A stretch of DNA of 64,000 bases, from NCBI GenBank assembly GCA_037903475.1, contig JBAJFG010000152.1:336001-400000 (forward strand), written 5' to 3'. The notes under the pieces were generated by a model. That model was not told the origin of the DNA. It saw only the letters and a list, made by a program, of their open reading frames with translations, and did no database searches. Position 1 is the stretch's first letter, and every line of letters starts with the position of its first letter. Shown one piece after another: positions 19,810 to 33,010 of the stretch. The stretch is from Ancylostoma caninum (taxonomy: Eukaryota; Nematoda; Chromadorea; Rhabditida; Ancylostomatidae). The position numbers and the translations under genes were made by a program.

Positions 19810-21261
19810 CTGAAACATCTCAGCAAACGTTCTTATGGTTCCTGTTCTTATGTATTGTGGTTCCTGTTCTTATGTCATCCTGCTCATGGTTCTCTGCGTT
19901 TGGTAGCGGCCCATTGTTGCCTAGCTACATAGATAAGCGTCAAGCATGCAGTAACAAGTGACCGCAGTAATTGGCCATTAAAGTGCGTGGATTACTTCAA
20001 CCTGTGCCTTTATTACAAGAACAAGATGATCGGCGTCAATGAATCCGTTTGTTATATGCGACACTCGTTTGACTTTGTCTGAGAGTCGTGATGGTGTGCG
20101 CTATACAGTGACATGTGGGGGGGGGGGGGGGAGCCGATGTCCCAAGTCAACGCCTCACTCTCTCAGACTCCGGTGTTTATATTGAAATTTGCTGAACCCG
20201 AAGGGATTGAAGAGCTTGAATGGCCTGATTCAGGCCGAACCGGTACCGTTCGCCCGCGTGAGGAGAGCATTCTACTTCCGAGCTACTGATGCATAACCTT
20301 TGCTAGAGTCCAGCTGTAGCCACGAGTAAGCCGCGGTAAGTTCGCTCCTATTCCTATGTCAGAGTAGAACAAATAGGTGTTCGTTTATGTAAGTTATTTT
20401 CAGTCACTGATTTGTAGCGAACGGCAACGTCAAAAGATTCACCATTAGCGCATGCTTGTTTCGTTGTGCTATATGCGAAAGCCTGGCACAACTTTGATGT
20501 CTTGCATTGAAAATTCTTTCCCTTGAATACATTGCCGGTTATGCCTATCCAAGTAAACAGTACCTTCGTTTTATGTGAGAAAAAGCCTTAGATATGGTAC
20601 AGCTCGGACGGTTCCAACAATGTTACGCTGTTTTATATGTATATACATTTGGAAGAATAAGTGAAGACAACGAGAGATTGACACATAATTGAAGATTACA
20701 CGTCGCTAACTTGCACGTTTTCGTACTAATTTTGTGCCCCATTGTCCCATTCTTTGCTTATGCTGACTTGCTGATATCGTAGCTTTCGACTTCGTTGTAG
20801 AAACACGACCCTATATCACCTGTATGTACAAACAACTCGCCGGAACAAACAACAATGAAATGAAAACAGCCTGTGTTTACCCTCTAACAAAAAGGTTGGA
20901 AAGCTTAGCCCCTAGTTCAAGAGATTTTCAACTTCCTAGCTGAACAATTTCTATTCATATTGACTCAGACTGGAATGGTCTAGTGATGCTATGGAGTATG
21001 TGTTAAGTTGCGGAAACACAGATTTCCGCGATTTATGGAAAGCAGATGAAAGCCTAGTTCACGTAATATCATAAGGTGATTGATTAGTAAGAATGAAATG
21101 GAAAAAAACAGCACTGAAATGTGTGATCCTTTCTTACGGGTTTCCGAGAGGTAAAAAAAAAACTAAAAAAAAACGAAACCAGAGCGGAAGTGCAGCTACC
21201 TTGGTGCCCGTTCCAAGGACCCTTTAGTCAGTAGTTTTTAAGAAAGTTTCACAAGAGTTTA
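19810..21261. other. no gene recognised; likely intron or 5' region
   Basis: Contains a G-run at 20116-20131 and a tract (19880-20110) with an AATAAA-like word and retroelement-like composition, but no LTR partner was found. No exon that would supply the missing phase-2 junction upstream of 19809 could be identified. Confidence 0.45.
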
Positions 21262-21720
21262 TCAGGTTGGTGCGAAATTAATTGCCGAAACGAACATTCC
21301 AGTTCAACGTGTTATAACTTTGCTTAAACACAACATTCTTCATCAGTTTAATGCTCATTTGATTCGCTAAATCTTCCTTAACAATTTAACAATCAAATGA
21401 AAACGATATGCCTCAACATCGAAAACAGAGATCGTGAAAATCTAAAAACTTTCAGGAGGCGATTTCGGAGTGCTCTAAATCAGCAGTCTGCTGCTCACGC
21501 AGGTTTTGCATCTGCAACTCGGAAAAAGTGATATCCAGTAAGGAAAAGGTCTGGAGAATGAAGAGAATGAATGAGAACCTTGATGCCTAACTGCGCCAGT
21601 GTTTGCCGAGTGAGTTTCCAAGTAAGAGGCTAAGCGCTTCCTTTGAATAGGGGAAAACCTGATTCTGTTTATGGTCAGTGTTCTGGTTTTGATAGACCTC
21701 TCACGTCAGTCAGCTTTAAC
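21262..21720 (-). mobile_element. truncated 3' part of a mariner element
   Basis: The terminus TCAGGTTGGTGCGAAATTAA at 21262 lies after TA. The next roughly 450 bp, read on the minus strand, align by eye with 59340-59926 of the larger mariner (shared ACTGGCGCAGT, GCATCAAGGTTCTC and GCGAATCAAATG phrases). The other terminus is missing. Confidence 0.75.
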
Positions 21721-22273
21721 CACACTGAGTTAGAGATGTACGCAAAACGGCCATTGAATTTCTCCAAATAAATGGAAGAAGCCCAAGCATACTAAATGAC
21801 TTTTTGGTGCTGCCTTTGAAGCCTCTTCAACTTGTCTTTCTACTCTTAGTTCATGAGATTGGCTAATCGAGCATTGGTGCACACAAGCAAACAGTGAACG
21901 ATGGACGTCAAAAAGGCTAGCGCTCCAGAAACAGTGATCTAATCAATGCTAGTCACATGACGACTGAAGAAAGACATAAGGAAATCGAGATGGCTCGCAT
22001 TTTGGCGTCACATATACGCTGCGACTCGAATATATGTTTACTCCAACCGAACCCAAATAACGAAAGCAAATTGCAGCCTGAATAACTGTATGTTCACCTA
22101 GAAAACGAAAAGGAAGGCTAACCTCCTACATTTCTAAGATAGGGTAGATTGAGAAAATAAAAAAAAAATAGGGAAAATGCTAACATGAAACCAGGTTGGG
22201 CAAAATCATTGGTACTAAGCAATTCGGAGAAGATCAAGCTAAATGAAATGAACTCATTAGGGTGGAAACTTAC

Positions 22274-22391
22274 GGCCGTGTGGAGGATGTCGTCGACGGC
22301 GCGGATGCCGAGCTCTGCGACATAGAGTCGGACCAATAAGCTAGCGAGCGCCACGTGATTGGTGCTTGGAGAATTCAACTGTGCTTCTAAA
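22274..22391 (-). CDS. possible further-upstream exon, product unknown
   Basis: The minus strand shows acceptor CACACTTCGCAG, a 118-bp open exon reading LEAQLNSPSTNHVALASL and continuing through LYVAELGIRAVDDILHTA, then a strong donor GTAAGTTTCC. Length and phase (1 nt + 39 codons) are self-consistent. It ends in phase 0, whereas the exon at 19691-19809 needs two carried bases. If both belong to the same gene at least one exon is missing between them; otherwise it belongs to a different gene. No family recognised. Confidence 0.4.
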
Positions 22392-22992
22392 CTGCGAAGT
22401 GTGTGCAGCGAACGATTTGCGGAGAGGTACAGATGCGTAAACCTCAAGGGAGGGGATAATGAGGGAAAGTGAACGGAGAAATTTGGGTTTCACCAATGAA
22501 CAAAACAAAACCGTGGGATGGGAAAAACGTTTCCTTCTGTTGAGTAGGAGGTAACAGCATGCTGAGAGATTTGCATGTAAATGTTGTCCCGCAAGGCCAG
22601 CGAGGAAGTGGAAGCATGATTCATTACGGAAGGCAACACAGTTCAGATTCACAGGTGATATGTATGGAGCAAAGGCTAGAGTACGGGTAAATGAACAGTA
22701 GTAATTGGAACAGGTGCAGTTCTCCTAGCAGATGATCTCTCGAGATCGTAGCTATCTCGTACGAAGAGTAATGTCTTGAGCATCAGGCTAGTCAGTGTTA
22801 GGGGGCTTAACTCCACTCGTGAACAGGGGATTTCACGTATGGCCTTCGATAGGATTCTCAGCCAACAGACATTTCGGATGTAACAATGTAATCACAAGGA
22901 AGATCTTCGTAACGTATGGATGAGTGATTTTTCTTCATTGTTTCGTCACTTCCATCTCTACCTCTAACAATCCGATCATGGATAGTGACCTA

Positions 22993-23591
22993 CTCAGAAC
23001 CCCAAGAACAAGTTGTCGGCCCAGCTTTGCCCAAAAAACAACTTGCAAAAAAAGCTTTTAACTAGCAAATCGTTGTCGACAAGCTTTTCTCCCGGCAACT
23101 TGTCGACAAAGAAGAGAAAAAACAAGTTGTCGACCAGCTTTTCCAAGAAACAACTTGCAAACAAGCTTTTCGCCAAAAAACTTGTCGACAACCATCTAGC
23201 CGAACGACCTGTCGTTCAAGTCGAGTCAAGTTCCCATACCCGCTTAGCATACCATGCAATCATTGAGGAAACAAGTGCAATGGTTGGTGTGGTACAGTTC
23301 TACGAAGGCGCTTACTTCCTACTGAAGGACCTTTACGCTATCCTCCACAAGTCCTGCCTCGGGCAATTTTGTAGGAGTAACCCGTTCGGGTCGAGAACAA
23401 GTTTATACGGTCGACAACCTGTCAGCAAGGAAAAGAAAAAACAAGTTGTCGACAAGCTTTTGGGCGGACAAGTTGTCGACAAGGAAGTGCAAAACCAAAT
23501 TGTCGACAAGCTTTTGGAAAAGCAAGTTTCAGATGCGATCAGATACTTGCTCGCCAAATGCTTGTAGACAAGTTGTTTTTGGGGTTCTGAG
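22993..23591. mobile_element. 599-bp MITE with internal TTGTCGACAA repeats
   Basis: The ends CTCAGAACCCCAAGAACAAG and the complement of CTCAGAACCCCAAAAACAAC are inverted and flanked by TA. Inside, the self-complementary 10-mer TTGTCGACAA or a one-base variant occurs about seven times, four near the left end (23070-23190) and three near the right end (23445-23505), usually followed by AGCTTTT. A 184-codon plus-strand ORF crosses it, with repeated VVDKLL-like peptides that simply translate the repeat. Confidence 0.85.
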
Positions 23592-26500
23592 TACTTCATC
23601 TTAGAGATAGTTGGTGATAGTGGTTGGCTACGATACGCAGAGATGATAGTGATGTGAACGGACTCTGACAATTGCGGAAGGTGGACAGCTTAAGACTAAT
23701 AGACTGTACGTGCAGTGCTGCTCAATCATTCTTGCATTGCAGAATACCGCCTCTCTGCTCTGCTGCGCTGCAACACCTTTGCCGCTATTGACATTAATTA
23801 ATTTATTTGTACGCATGGTAATTTTCCTGCTTACGATGGAGAACGAAAGTAAAAACACAAGCTAGACACCATCAGCGCCAGCAAGCAGCTGCTTTACCGC
23901 TCCGCACAGGTGCTGCGGTGCGGTAGAGCCTCAGGATCGTGTTGTGCGATACGGCAATGTTGACTGGCCTCACCAATGCTAATAGTAATTTTTATCTGCC
24001 CCAAGCAAGAAGATATCAGCGTGCACATAGTTTTTACCATCATCGCTGCGGATTTTAAATTTCCCGCCAAGAAAGCTATAAGCCACGTATTTGTGGTTGT
24101 TTCTCTCCTCTGAACAAAACAACCTAGGTGGAAATTGTGAACAAACAGTAGCTGCTCCTATTAATGCGCTGAAATGGAGCTAATTCTCTGGAATGATTTT
24201 GTGGTAGTTTTTCTTCCTTATTTTTACAGGTGTTGCTGCCCGGTGAAAAACCTCTAGTTTTCGGAGTGAACCATCCCCTCTCTTTCACCGCAATCACCAG
24301 AATCAGCTGCATCGGTAGTCTATACAGGATCCTTCATAGCCACCATTTCCTTCATATCTGTTCCTTTTTTTTGAGGAGGACTTTTTTGAGGAGGACTTCT
24401 AGCAATTTATCAGGGTAGTAAATTCTGAATGCGCCCTAGTGTTTTCACTGTAGTGAACGTGTTGCCGAAATCTTCTTCACAAGGGTTCGATAGCTTCTGA
24501 AAGAATCATTCATGGCTAATTTTTCATCTACACCTGAGAAGTTGAAGATTCCAGCTACTCGAATCTTAGGATACATTTAGTAGAAGACCACCCAAATTTC
24601 CATTCCAGTGTGTTATGTCTTTGAGTGCGGTAAAACTGCAGCGGAGCGGTGCAGCAGATCACATGACGAATTAAAAGAACATTTGTTTGGTTACATGTCC
24701 AGATTAAGGCTTTCGTGGGTGACCATGAATCCATCGCTTGCTCTCTTCCTCTCGCCTCTCGTGACTGGTTCACAGCGCAGACTTAGCGCTATTAGGCTTT
24801 GCTTCTACTGGCGATGTTCTTCTTGGCAAAAAAAAACACCAAAAATTGCGATGGAGCCAAGATTCGTGTCGGCCGGTATCTCAAGCCGCTTCTCAGGGAA
24901 AAATTTCGAGGAGGCAGTCACTCTGCGTGGAATACGTTTGTCGATGGGTAATACTATCTGGATAAATCTTAGATTGGGACGTTGCACATTCTCAATTCAT
25001 GCGCCTAAGAGTTAGAAGAATGTCCGCTAGTAGTTCTCCCGCCCAGTTTTTCGTATAACAATGGTTTGAAGAGGCCAAGAAATAATTGATGTTCCGGATG
25101 CGTTTTATTTTGGGGCCTCGAATAAAAAATCGAATAACGTAGGTAATTTCATCATCAATCTAGAGCCCGATTCAAAAATTTCCATTGTTGAGTAAAGAGA
25201 AAGCCCTGAATGCCTTTTTATATTCCACAAATAGTGTAGTAGTCCGTTTGTTTCGGAAATCCAAAATTTCAGCTTATTCAAAACTAATGCATCATTCGGT
25301 CTTGAGTAAAACACGATCTATGAGGTTAAGTTGTTGTTGTGAAAATCGAGGAAGGACAGATGACTTCGATTTTTTTAGTCAACTTTACTGTTAACGGTGA
25401 ACACCGCGATAATTTCCTGGCATTGTCATCTTTTTCAATTCGTTGTACAAATTCGAAGTCACGTAACTTCGCGATAGGAACAAAACAAGCAGCAAAAACA
25501 AGAAAACAACACGGGATTTTTCCCAAATATTTCAGTAAGATTTTTTTTCAGAACTTCTTACCCAGACATTATTGTGGCCCTACTACTCAGATGCAGTAAG
25601 TTTGCGAAATGAAAGCAGCACGGATTAGATTCACATTCGGGAGTGTAGAGGTGTGAAAATGAGTGTGGCGCGAATAGGTAAAAGCCTATGATTGTGCCGG
25701 CGAGCTGATGTGGAGACCGGCAGATACAATTGCTCGTTATTGATCTGGCGCACAGAGTGGGGGAGTGAGGTAAGTGAGTTCCAGTCGTTAATTTCGGTTC
25801 GCTCGGTAACGCCGGCGTAGTACTTGTTGATGGCTGTAGGGCTGTTCGAGAGCATACTTGTACATAGATGGAAAACACCGCTACATGGTGGGCTAGAAAG
25901 TGAGCACAGCTACAGGATGGGCTAAAACTACGGTAACAAAGAAAAGGGCCCATGGAAAAGTTTTTTGTGGATTTGGGACATTGTCGTGGTGCCCGTATGT
26001 GATATCATCATTAGTAAAGAAAGTTATTATTTTATTGAACTTACAAGGACTTGTTAAAAAATGTTGCTTATTTGCCCGTTTCGTTGTTGAAGTACTCTTC
26101 CGACCAATTCACATTTCGGAGAGAATTTGAGCAAACCTATGTCTCAAGCACTCTCAGTACCTACTAATAGACAGAGAGTTTTTATGCATAAATGAGGGAA
26201 AGAAGATGAAGGCCAAGTCTAACTCAAGATTTAGGAGTGGATGACTACAGCAAATGTTGTGAAGAACACAGCAGTCAAATACTCTGTTTTTTACACTAAG
26301 CGGTTTCAAGTTATAAACTAGTGAAGTGCAGCTTTCCTTGGAGTAACCGGGTCATGGACACTTTCCTCAGTAGTTCTCAAAGAAGCTTCAAAGTGCTTAA
26401 TTCTATACTGAGTCTAAGTTCTATACCACAAAGCCTACTGATTGAGACCTAGGCAATGGGCTGGCAACTCGTTCAAATCTCTACATCCAGAAATTTATTC

Positions 26501-29500
26501 TTGCCCGAGTCGTGCACACATGACTCGTGCGCTGAAGCACTGTTCTGCTGAAACATCCCAGAATGGAATCATAGCAGAGTCTGAGTTCAGGACGGTGTTG
26601 TTACTATGTGTAATTTGGACCACTGTACACATTAGCATCTTCCACAGTTAGTACTGGTAAGAGGTGCCAGCTGCAGTAGCTTTGGATGAGAGAACACTTT
26701 ATAGAATTTCTAATGGTTTTTTTTTTGGAAAGTGAATGCGTGACTAGCCAAGAACAGGTAGCAGTGGAAATGAGCGAAAAGTGCTGGTTTGCAGCAGTTT
26801 AGTAAGGTGCGATGCCTTTACAGTCCCGAAGTTTTAAAATACATTTGTGAAATTCTGTTGTAGTTATGATATACATAAATTCGTCCCGGATGCCTGCAGC
26901 TACTTTGGCGCTCTCGGTAAAAAAATATAAGAAAATAAACACAAGTGTCAGTGAAAAAAATATGATATATACAATGGTGAGGTAGGGAACACGTTTACGG
27001 ACATCTAATACCCAGTCTCACTTCCGACCAATCGCGGCGGGCGCAGGGTATGGCCTTTCATGGCATTTCCTGCATACATTGATGTTGAAAAAATCCATTT
27101 ATTCAGCCACAGGGTTTCAGGTCTTGGGACAGCCTCACTGGGGACTCCTTCAATTTCGGAAATGAAGCAGCCGAAATTTCAAAAGTGAATTTTTCGGAAA
27201 ATAAACTTCCAATTCAAATTTGTAAACAAATGAATAAATATTAAAAAGCTAAATAACAAATATTCACAACTATGAAAACAAAGAATCAGCAATATGTTAA
27301 TAAAGAGTTTTTAAGTACAATAATTTCTGAATTACTCAGCAGCTGACTCAGCAGGCATGACCTTTTCTGAATTTTTTCTTTTAACTTTTTTTTTTGAAAT
27401 TTTATCTCCACAGATCTCGTCGTGGTCAGACACCTATTGTATTCTCTAACCACACTTCTTCCACTTTCAGGAGCTAGCAGCAGGCATGGAGGCAAAGAAC
27501 TCGTGAATCAAAGGCAATTTCTCCGACAAACCGAGTATCCTGTGTCTCCTGGATCACGTGTTTTGCATGCGTAGTCTTACCGGAGGCACACCACCGCACT
27601 GAAAAACTGTTGCTGCGCAACCTTGAAGGGAATTTTCTAACATTCCTTGAGATCAGACTTTTTGAAATGTTGTTAGTTAATCGCAGTGTAATTCTGGATA
27701 CGGTGCAGGATAATGAGCCCTATCCAACAGCACATTTAGAATTAGTTGCCCATTCAAGATGTCTAGGGATTATTTCCTCGTGTCAGTATCTATCGACATA
27801 GGGATTGATTTCTAGGTCTGGATTGTACAAAAGTTCTGTAAGCAGCCAAGGTGTGGTGGATTCCAGTCGAGAACACCACTTCACAGTAGGTGATTATTCC
27901 TGACAATAGCTAAAGTGCATATTTATCCGATTCAAAGCTAGACTATTAGGTTGTAACATGAGTTTCCGCTGTTTTCACATAGGCATTTTCGAATGCTTCT
28001 AATAAATGAATATCGATTAGATTTCGAACATGTCCAGACAACGCTTCAAAGTGCACGATCCCGCCAACATTATGAAATGTGAGACCGATTTTTGCGTCTT
28101 ATTTTGAAGATGTAATTAACTTCGGAGTGATCTGTTCAAGAATGCAAATTCGGTAACTGCACTTGCACGAACAATAATTTCTCCATAACGTTGACTGAGA
28201 CTAACCAAATTTGGATGGAGTAATCTCGAGGCCATTCTCATTTTCATTTTGGTACCTTCCCTCCCCATTTTATTGTCGAGCGGTCTCAGACACCTACACC
28301 GAAATTGGTGACCCAAAATTTTGTTTATGCCGTATTTCTCTCTAGAGTTGAAGCGAATTAAAGTGGGATTTTTTCCACTGTAGCTGCAAACATCAACCGT
28401 TTGCGGACACTAACTGGTGGAATTTTGGGACAATTTCCAAGCGCTCTGTGGAAATCACGCCATTTTGCCACAACGCGGAGGACGCCCTAATTTTGTTGGT
28501 CGAACTCTCTGGAAAGGCGAAGAGCTCGCAGAGAGATTCTTACTTACGCATTATGTGGCATAAATCTAGCGCTAACCAAGCGCCGGTTATCAGATCACAA
28601 GATTGTCTACTGAGCGCGAACTGATTTGCCAAAGTCAGTGACCTCTGGCACTGCCCGACTAGTTCCTTGCCTCGCAGTTCACGGAATTCTGAAGCAGGGA
28701 GCCGAGCTCCTGCTGTAAAAACAGCAAAAGACCAGCGACTGTTACGGTGCATACTTCGACTGATATCTGTTCTTACTTGATTTTTTTATAAAACGTTCTC
28801 TTGGAAAACTTCAAAACAGCGGAAACTTATGTTACAGCCTAATAGTTACCGTTTTGCGAAATCAAATAGTCTCTACCCCAGCACAGCTACTTTTATCCGC
28901 GAAATCTTGAAAATTGAAAAAGAAATGCGGAGAGGCTGGATACTTGGCGCGATGTCCATCTAAATCAAGTTGTTCTTGTACCGTAAATAACCCTGATTAT
29001 GCAGGATTAAGCACACGATGAATAGGTTTCAAAATCTTTCGATTCATTAGGGCAAACGGTCACTCGAGGCACTGGATGCTACATCCGTCTTGTACCCCAT
29101 CGTGATTACTTTAGGGTTACAACAGAATTAGCCCGCTGAAAACGTTTGTTTAATAAAGATATTGCATGGGCCTTAAAATATGGTATAATTAAACAGTGCA
29201 TGAAGATGAAATGCAAAAGTTGCATCTGTATACACACATTCAATGACGTACGCACGTTTCCACCAATCAGAAAACGGCGTCTCTGCTTCTTATGGAATTT
29301 AACGGTTACTGTGGATGAGACTGCGGCCAAACTGGTTTTGGTACATATCGATTGTGGGCGGCGCGTCGCTGGCACTGTCGCCGCTGCACTCCTCAGACAT
29401 TCGCCAAATCGAAGCCCCCTGTCATTGATGTTCCAATTGCTAATATGGACGGGGTCGGGTTGTCATTCGAATTGCTGTTCGGCTGCTGTTCGGTTGCTAC

Positions 29501-31990
29501 TAGGCTGCTATCCACTTTTTTGTATAGGGACTGAGAAGCAATGCAATTCTCATGGATAGCAACCAAACAGCAACTTAAATGAGGATGCAACCGTGCCCAT
29601 TTCAGCAGTTGGAGCCGTCACAGGAGGCATCCATCCGGCGAATATCAGAGTCGCAACATATAGTCCTCTTAGAAAAGATTTCTTTCCTCGGTTTCATAGC
29701 CTGCGACGGCATTGGTCTGGAACTCGACTGCTTGCCAACCACAGCGGTCACAACGTATACTTCGGACCGTATAATGCATTGGGTAGCTATTGATTTATTC
29801 GAAATTTGAAAGTTCGATTTTGAATAAGCAGTTGTGGATTGAATCCTACATACAAAACAGCGTTAGGAAGCGAGAAGTTAAGGAGTCGTCGGCGAATTGA
29901 GAAAATTTGTTGATAATATAGGCATGGAATTGCCTGAACTGGACCATCGCCTTCAACTCGAAAACGTAAGTGCTGCGCAGTTGTCAGACGGAATGAAAAT
30001 GCGACGTTACACCAGATGATATTGGAGTGACAGAAATGCAACCAAGAATAACTGAGAAATCTTCTGAAACATAAAAACAATGATAACTTCTTTATTTGGG
30101 GGAATTGAAAGTTGCGCAGTTGTCAGCTGAACTCAGAATAAAATTCTGAGCAGAATGCTATACAATACTTGGTAGTTTCGTTCACTCCCGACGAAGAGTC
30201 CTGGGTGAGACAGAGACTCCGCCCGTCTCATCCTCGCGTCGGGGCACCCTCTCATTCTGCGTGCTCTCTCTACATTGCTACACGGGGCATTTGTCTAAGG
30301 CGGTCTTTCTCAGCCCAGTATGAAAGGAAGTATAAAGTATTATATATCATTCTACTCAAAATCTCACGGGCTCGGCAGCTGACACTGCACAGCACCTAAT
30401 GTTTTTAAACTGAAAGAGATATTTGGTGGAAAGCGTTTCCAAACATGACCCATCTTCTGGGCAGTTCCAGACATAGGCACTCGCTTTTATGACCGCTGCA
30501 TGCGCAAGGATGTCGTCAAATTGAAAGATAACCGCGCAACTCACCGTTTCTGGAAACTGCTGAGAAAAAAAGGACGCTAATCCCCGCTTAGATTTAAAAT
30601 TTTTTTCGTGGATTCTTGGCAAAAAAATGTCGATCTTGATGTCATTTTGTAGAGAATGTTATGAGGAAGATCAGACAACTGCGCAACATACAGTTGTATA
30701 AGATCACCAGGATATTCAATGAAAATCAAACTGGGACACTATTAGTGTTGAGCTGGGCGTGGGTCCCAGCACGAAAGCAGGGCGCCTGTGCGAATCTCTA
30801 ACATGTCGGCTTTCCGGCATGTTAAGTGAGATTGTAGGAGATTGTGAGCATATTCATCGTTTCGGCTTTAATCGTGATCTTTGTTCCCTTCTTGAGCAGT
30901 ACTGGAACTATTTTGGTGCAAGCAAACCATCTTCATGGAATCCCTTTACGATCTCGTACTCTGTAAATTTCACTCTTTTGACATTTTTCAACTTCATCGA
31001 AGAGGTTGTGGGACAGCCTCCACTTTTTTGACCCATGTCTCACCAGTATCGTACTTATGATCTCACTTCTACCCTTTTAGGTCTAGTTTCTCGCATTTTC
31101 TATGTGTACGTATTCATGGAAAAACGCAACGTTATTTTTAGAGGTTTTCAGGATTTCTATCATAGATGGTCTCTTTCTCGGTATTACAACCTCAGCCGTA
31201 TTTACCAATAGTTCAAGCTATTCCTTTAAAGCCATTTGGAGTTCAAGCTATTCCTTGGAAGCATTTAGAGACAAATTACTGCCGCAGTTCAAGAAGTGGC
31301 TAGCACAAGCATGCAGTCTTGGCACAATACGATACTCTATTCGACTCACGGAACAGAAGGGCTGCCGGTGGAAACTCGCCTATGTTTGAACTCTCCCGCT
31401 GATAGACGACTGCCGCTTCGTTCAACGTTATGGCGGAGGTTTGGCGTCGACCTGCAACTTGTAATAATGCGACACCATAATGAGATCATAAACCACGTCT
31501 AGTTCAAGGCACTAGTCCGTGACTAGTGCGAAAAACTAAGAACACGAGTCAGATATCTCTATCTTCACCAACCGACTTGCTCGAAAATGTCATTTGTACA
31601 CAGGTTTACTACATCTCGCAAAGTTTCTTTCGTCTTATTGAAGCACGAATTTAAAAACTTGCGGAAGCCCCTCCTTCCATGGCTGTGATGGCAAGAAAAT
31701 CAACAGAATAGTGGCGAAACCTACCGGTTCAGCTCTATTGTTGAAAAAGACTTCCAAAACGGATCATCCTTGGGGAACAGTGGCATCATGAGTGTATTGC
31801 TAAAGTAAGGACGAAAATTCTGGAAATAAATAACAGCTGAATGGTGGAAGCTGAAAATGTGACGAAAATGAGCAAATGAAAGTAAATTCCTTGCAGATGT
31901 AATAGGCAATAAACAGTGTGAGTTATAGCGCTAACAATAAGAGATGGCACAGTCGAAGTCAAGAACGTATCTATTAGAGCTGTGCAACGC
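23592..31990. other. long anonymous region, no supported gene
   Basis: I looked for minus- and plus-strand exons and found none with two good splice sites and a recognisable product. A dispersed repeat is shared by 21195-21255 and 26330-26395 (GTGCAGCT, then CCTTGG, then TCAGTAGTT). The stretches 25631-25855 (minus) and 31102-31500 (plus) have somewhat protein-like reading but no family. A short direct repeat, GTTCAAGCTATTCCTT, occurs at about 31212 and 31243. Confidence 0.4.
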
Positions 31991-31996
31991 ACTACA

Positions 31997-32060
31997 CAGG
32001 AGTTGCTAGCCAGGGAGGGGGGGGGGTGGGGAACAGTGGCAACTCCGTGGACCCAGATGA
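31997..32060 (-). mobile_element. fragment of hAT-like MITE
   Basis: Contains GTTGCTAGCCAGGGAGGGGG, then AGTGGCAACTCCGTGGACCC, the reverse complement of the right half of the 17475-17752 element. Only the fragment is left; a long G-run is part of it. Confidence 0.6.
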
Positions 32061-32327
32061 TGATAAAACTTCAACCTTTTAATCCACTATGCTGCTTGAG
32101 AAATGGCTGACGTGTGCTGATGAGTAAATTTGTTACTTTCTAACGGACAGCTCTGTTATGCAAGTTTACTGGAGGCTAGAGCAACGACATTGGATTGTCT
32201 TTGATTGCAAACACAAACAATACCAGCCTGGTTCTAATCCTGCTCTTTTAGACAATGAATTTTTTGACCTAGAACTGTCACCAAGTAAACCATTTCGCTT
32301 TTTAAAGAACGTAAGACAATTCTTAAG

Positions 32328-32450
32328 CAGTGACGGACGCAGGGGGGGGGGGGGGAGCGCCATTACAATACAAATAGAAACCTTGTATTACTTCATTTTT
32401 ATTTGTTCATCTTTATTATTATTTTTGAAATAATTTTTATTTATTATTTG
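32328..32450 (+). mobile_element. left end of hAT-like MITE
   Basis: CAGTGACGGACGCAGGGG plus a longer G-run is followed by ATTACAATACAAATA and AT-rich sequence, matching the left half of the complete element at 45371-45670. The right terminus is absent. Confidence 0.7.
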
Positions 32451-32756
32451 CTTGCTCCTAGCCTAGTTTTGTGTACTCTCCTCTTCATCTTTGTCATCTA
32501 CCTAGTTCAGCATTGCTATTACATAGTTCACTTTCGCTGTTTTCCCATGGTGTGCTGGGAACTCTCAGAGGTGACGTGCCCTGAAGCCTTTTATGTGGCT
32601 CCCGTGCAGGTCTCACGTGACTAAGGGGCTGGATTTCCCGGGCCCCTGCCTAAATAAGCGGTGCGCGCATCATTTCGAAATCCACTTGACTCATTGTCAT
32701 CTTCGCGAGCGGACGAACGATTCAGAGGACAATCGAAGGATTTCGAGGAATGGTCT

Positions 32757-32950
32757 GTTTCAGAAAAGTCGTGCATCTGTTCCACTGCCTTCTGTACTTT
32801 GCAATTGGGCGTGCTCTGGGTAAGTGTCCTAATGATACAGATTTCAGGATGGAGAAGGTCCCGCGCTCTCCAGTAGAGGGGACAAGTGTCGCGGCATGTG
32901 GGCCTTGCACAAGAACCACTAACCAACTGGTCCAGAACAACAGCCATAAG
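32757..32950 (+). repeat. direct repeat, 5' copy (possible LTR part of Gypsy element)
   Basis: Shares CTGTTCCACTGC, TTTGCAATTGGGCGTGCTCT, CTCTCCAGTAGAGG and CACTAACCAACT with 36419-36795 in the same order and orientation. The two copies flank the gag and integrase remains, so they may be LTR or 5'-leader segments. I cannot define the outer LTR ends. Confidence 0.6.
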
Positions 32951-33010
32951 CTGCCATGGGGGTCAGGCCTACCTGCAGAACCGCACAATTCTGGTAATTC
33001 CAGGTGCAAT

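Noticed and set aside
20100..20340. Solo LTR suggested by AATAAA-like word and composition
   Set aside because: No TG...CA ends or target duplication could be defined.
23013..23567. 184-codon ORF with VVDKLL-like peptide repeats
   Set aside because: It lies entirely inside a TA-flanked MITE and its repeats reflect the TTGTCGACAA DNA palindromes.
25631..25953. Minus-strand reading INKYYAGVTERTEINDWNSL as a conserved exon
   Set aside because: No pair of convincing splice sites and no family; could be a LINE remnant, so left uncalled.
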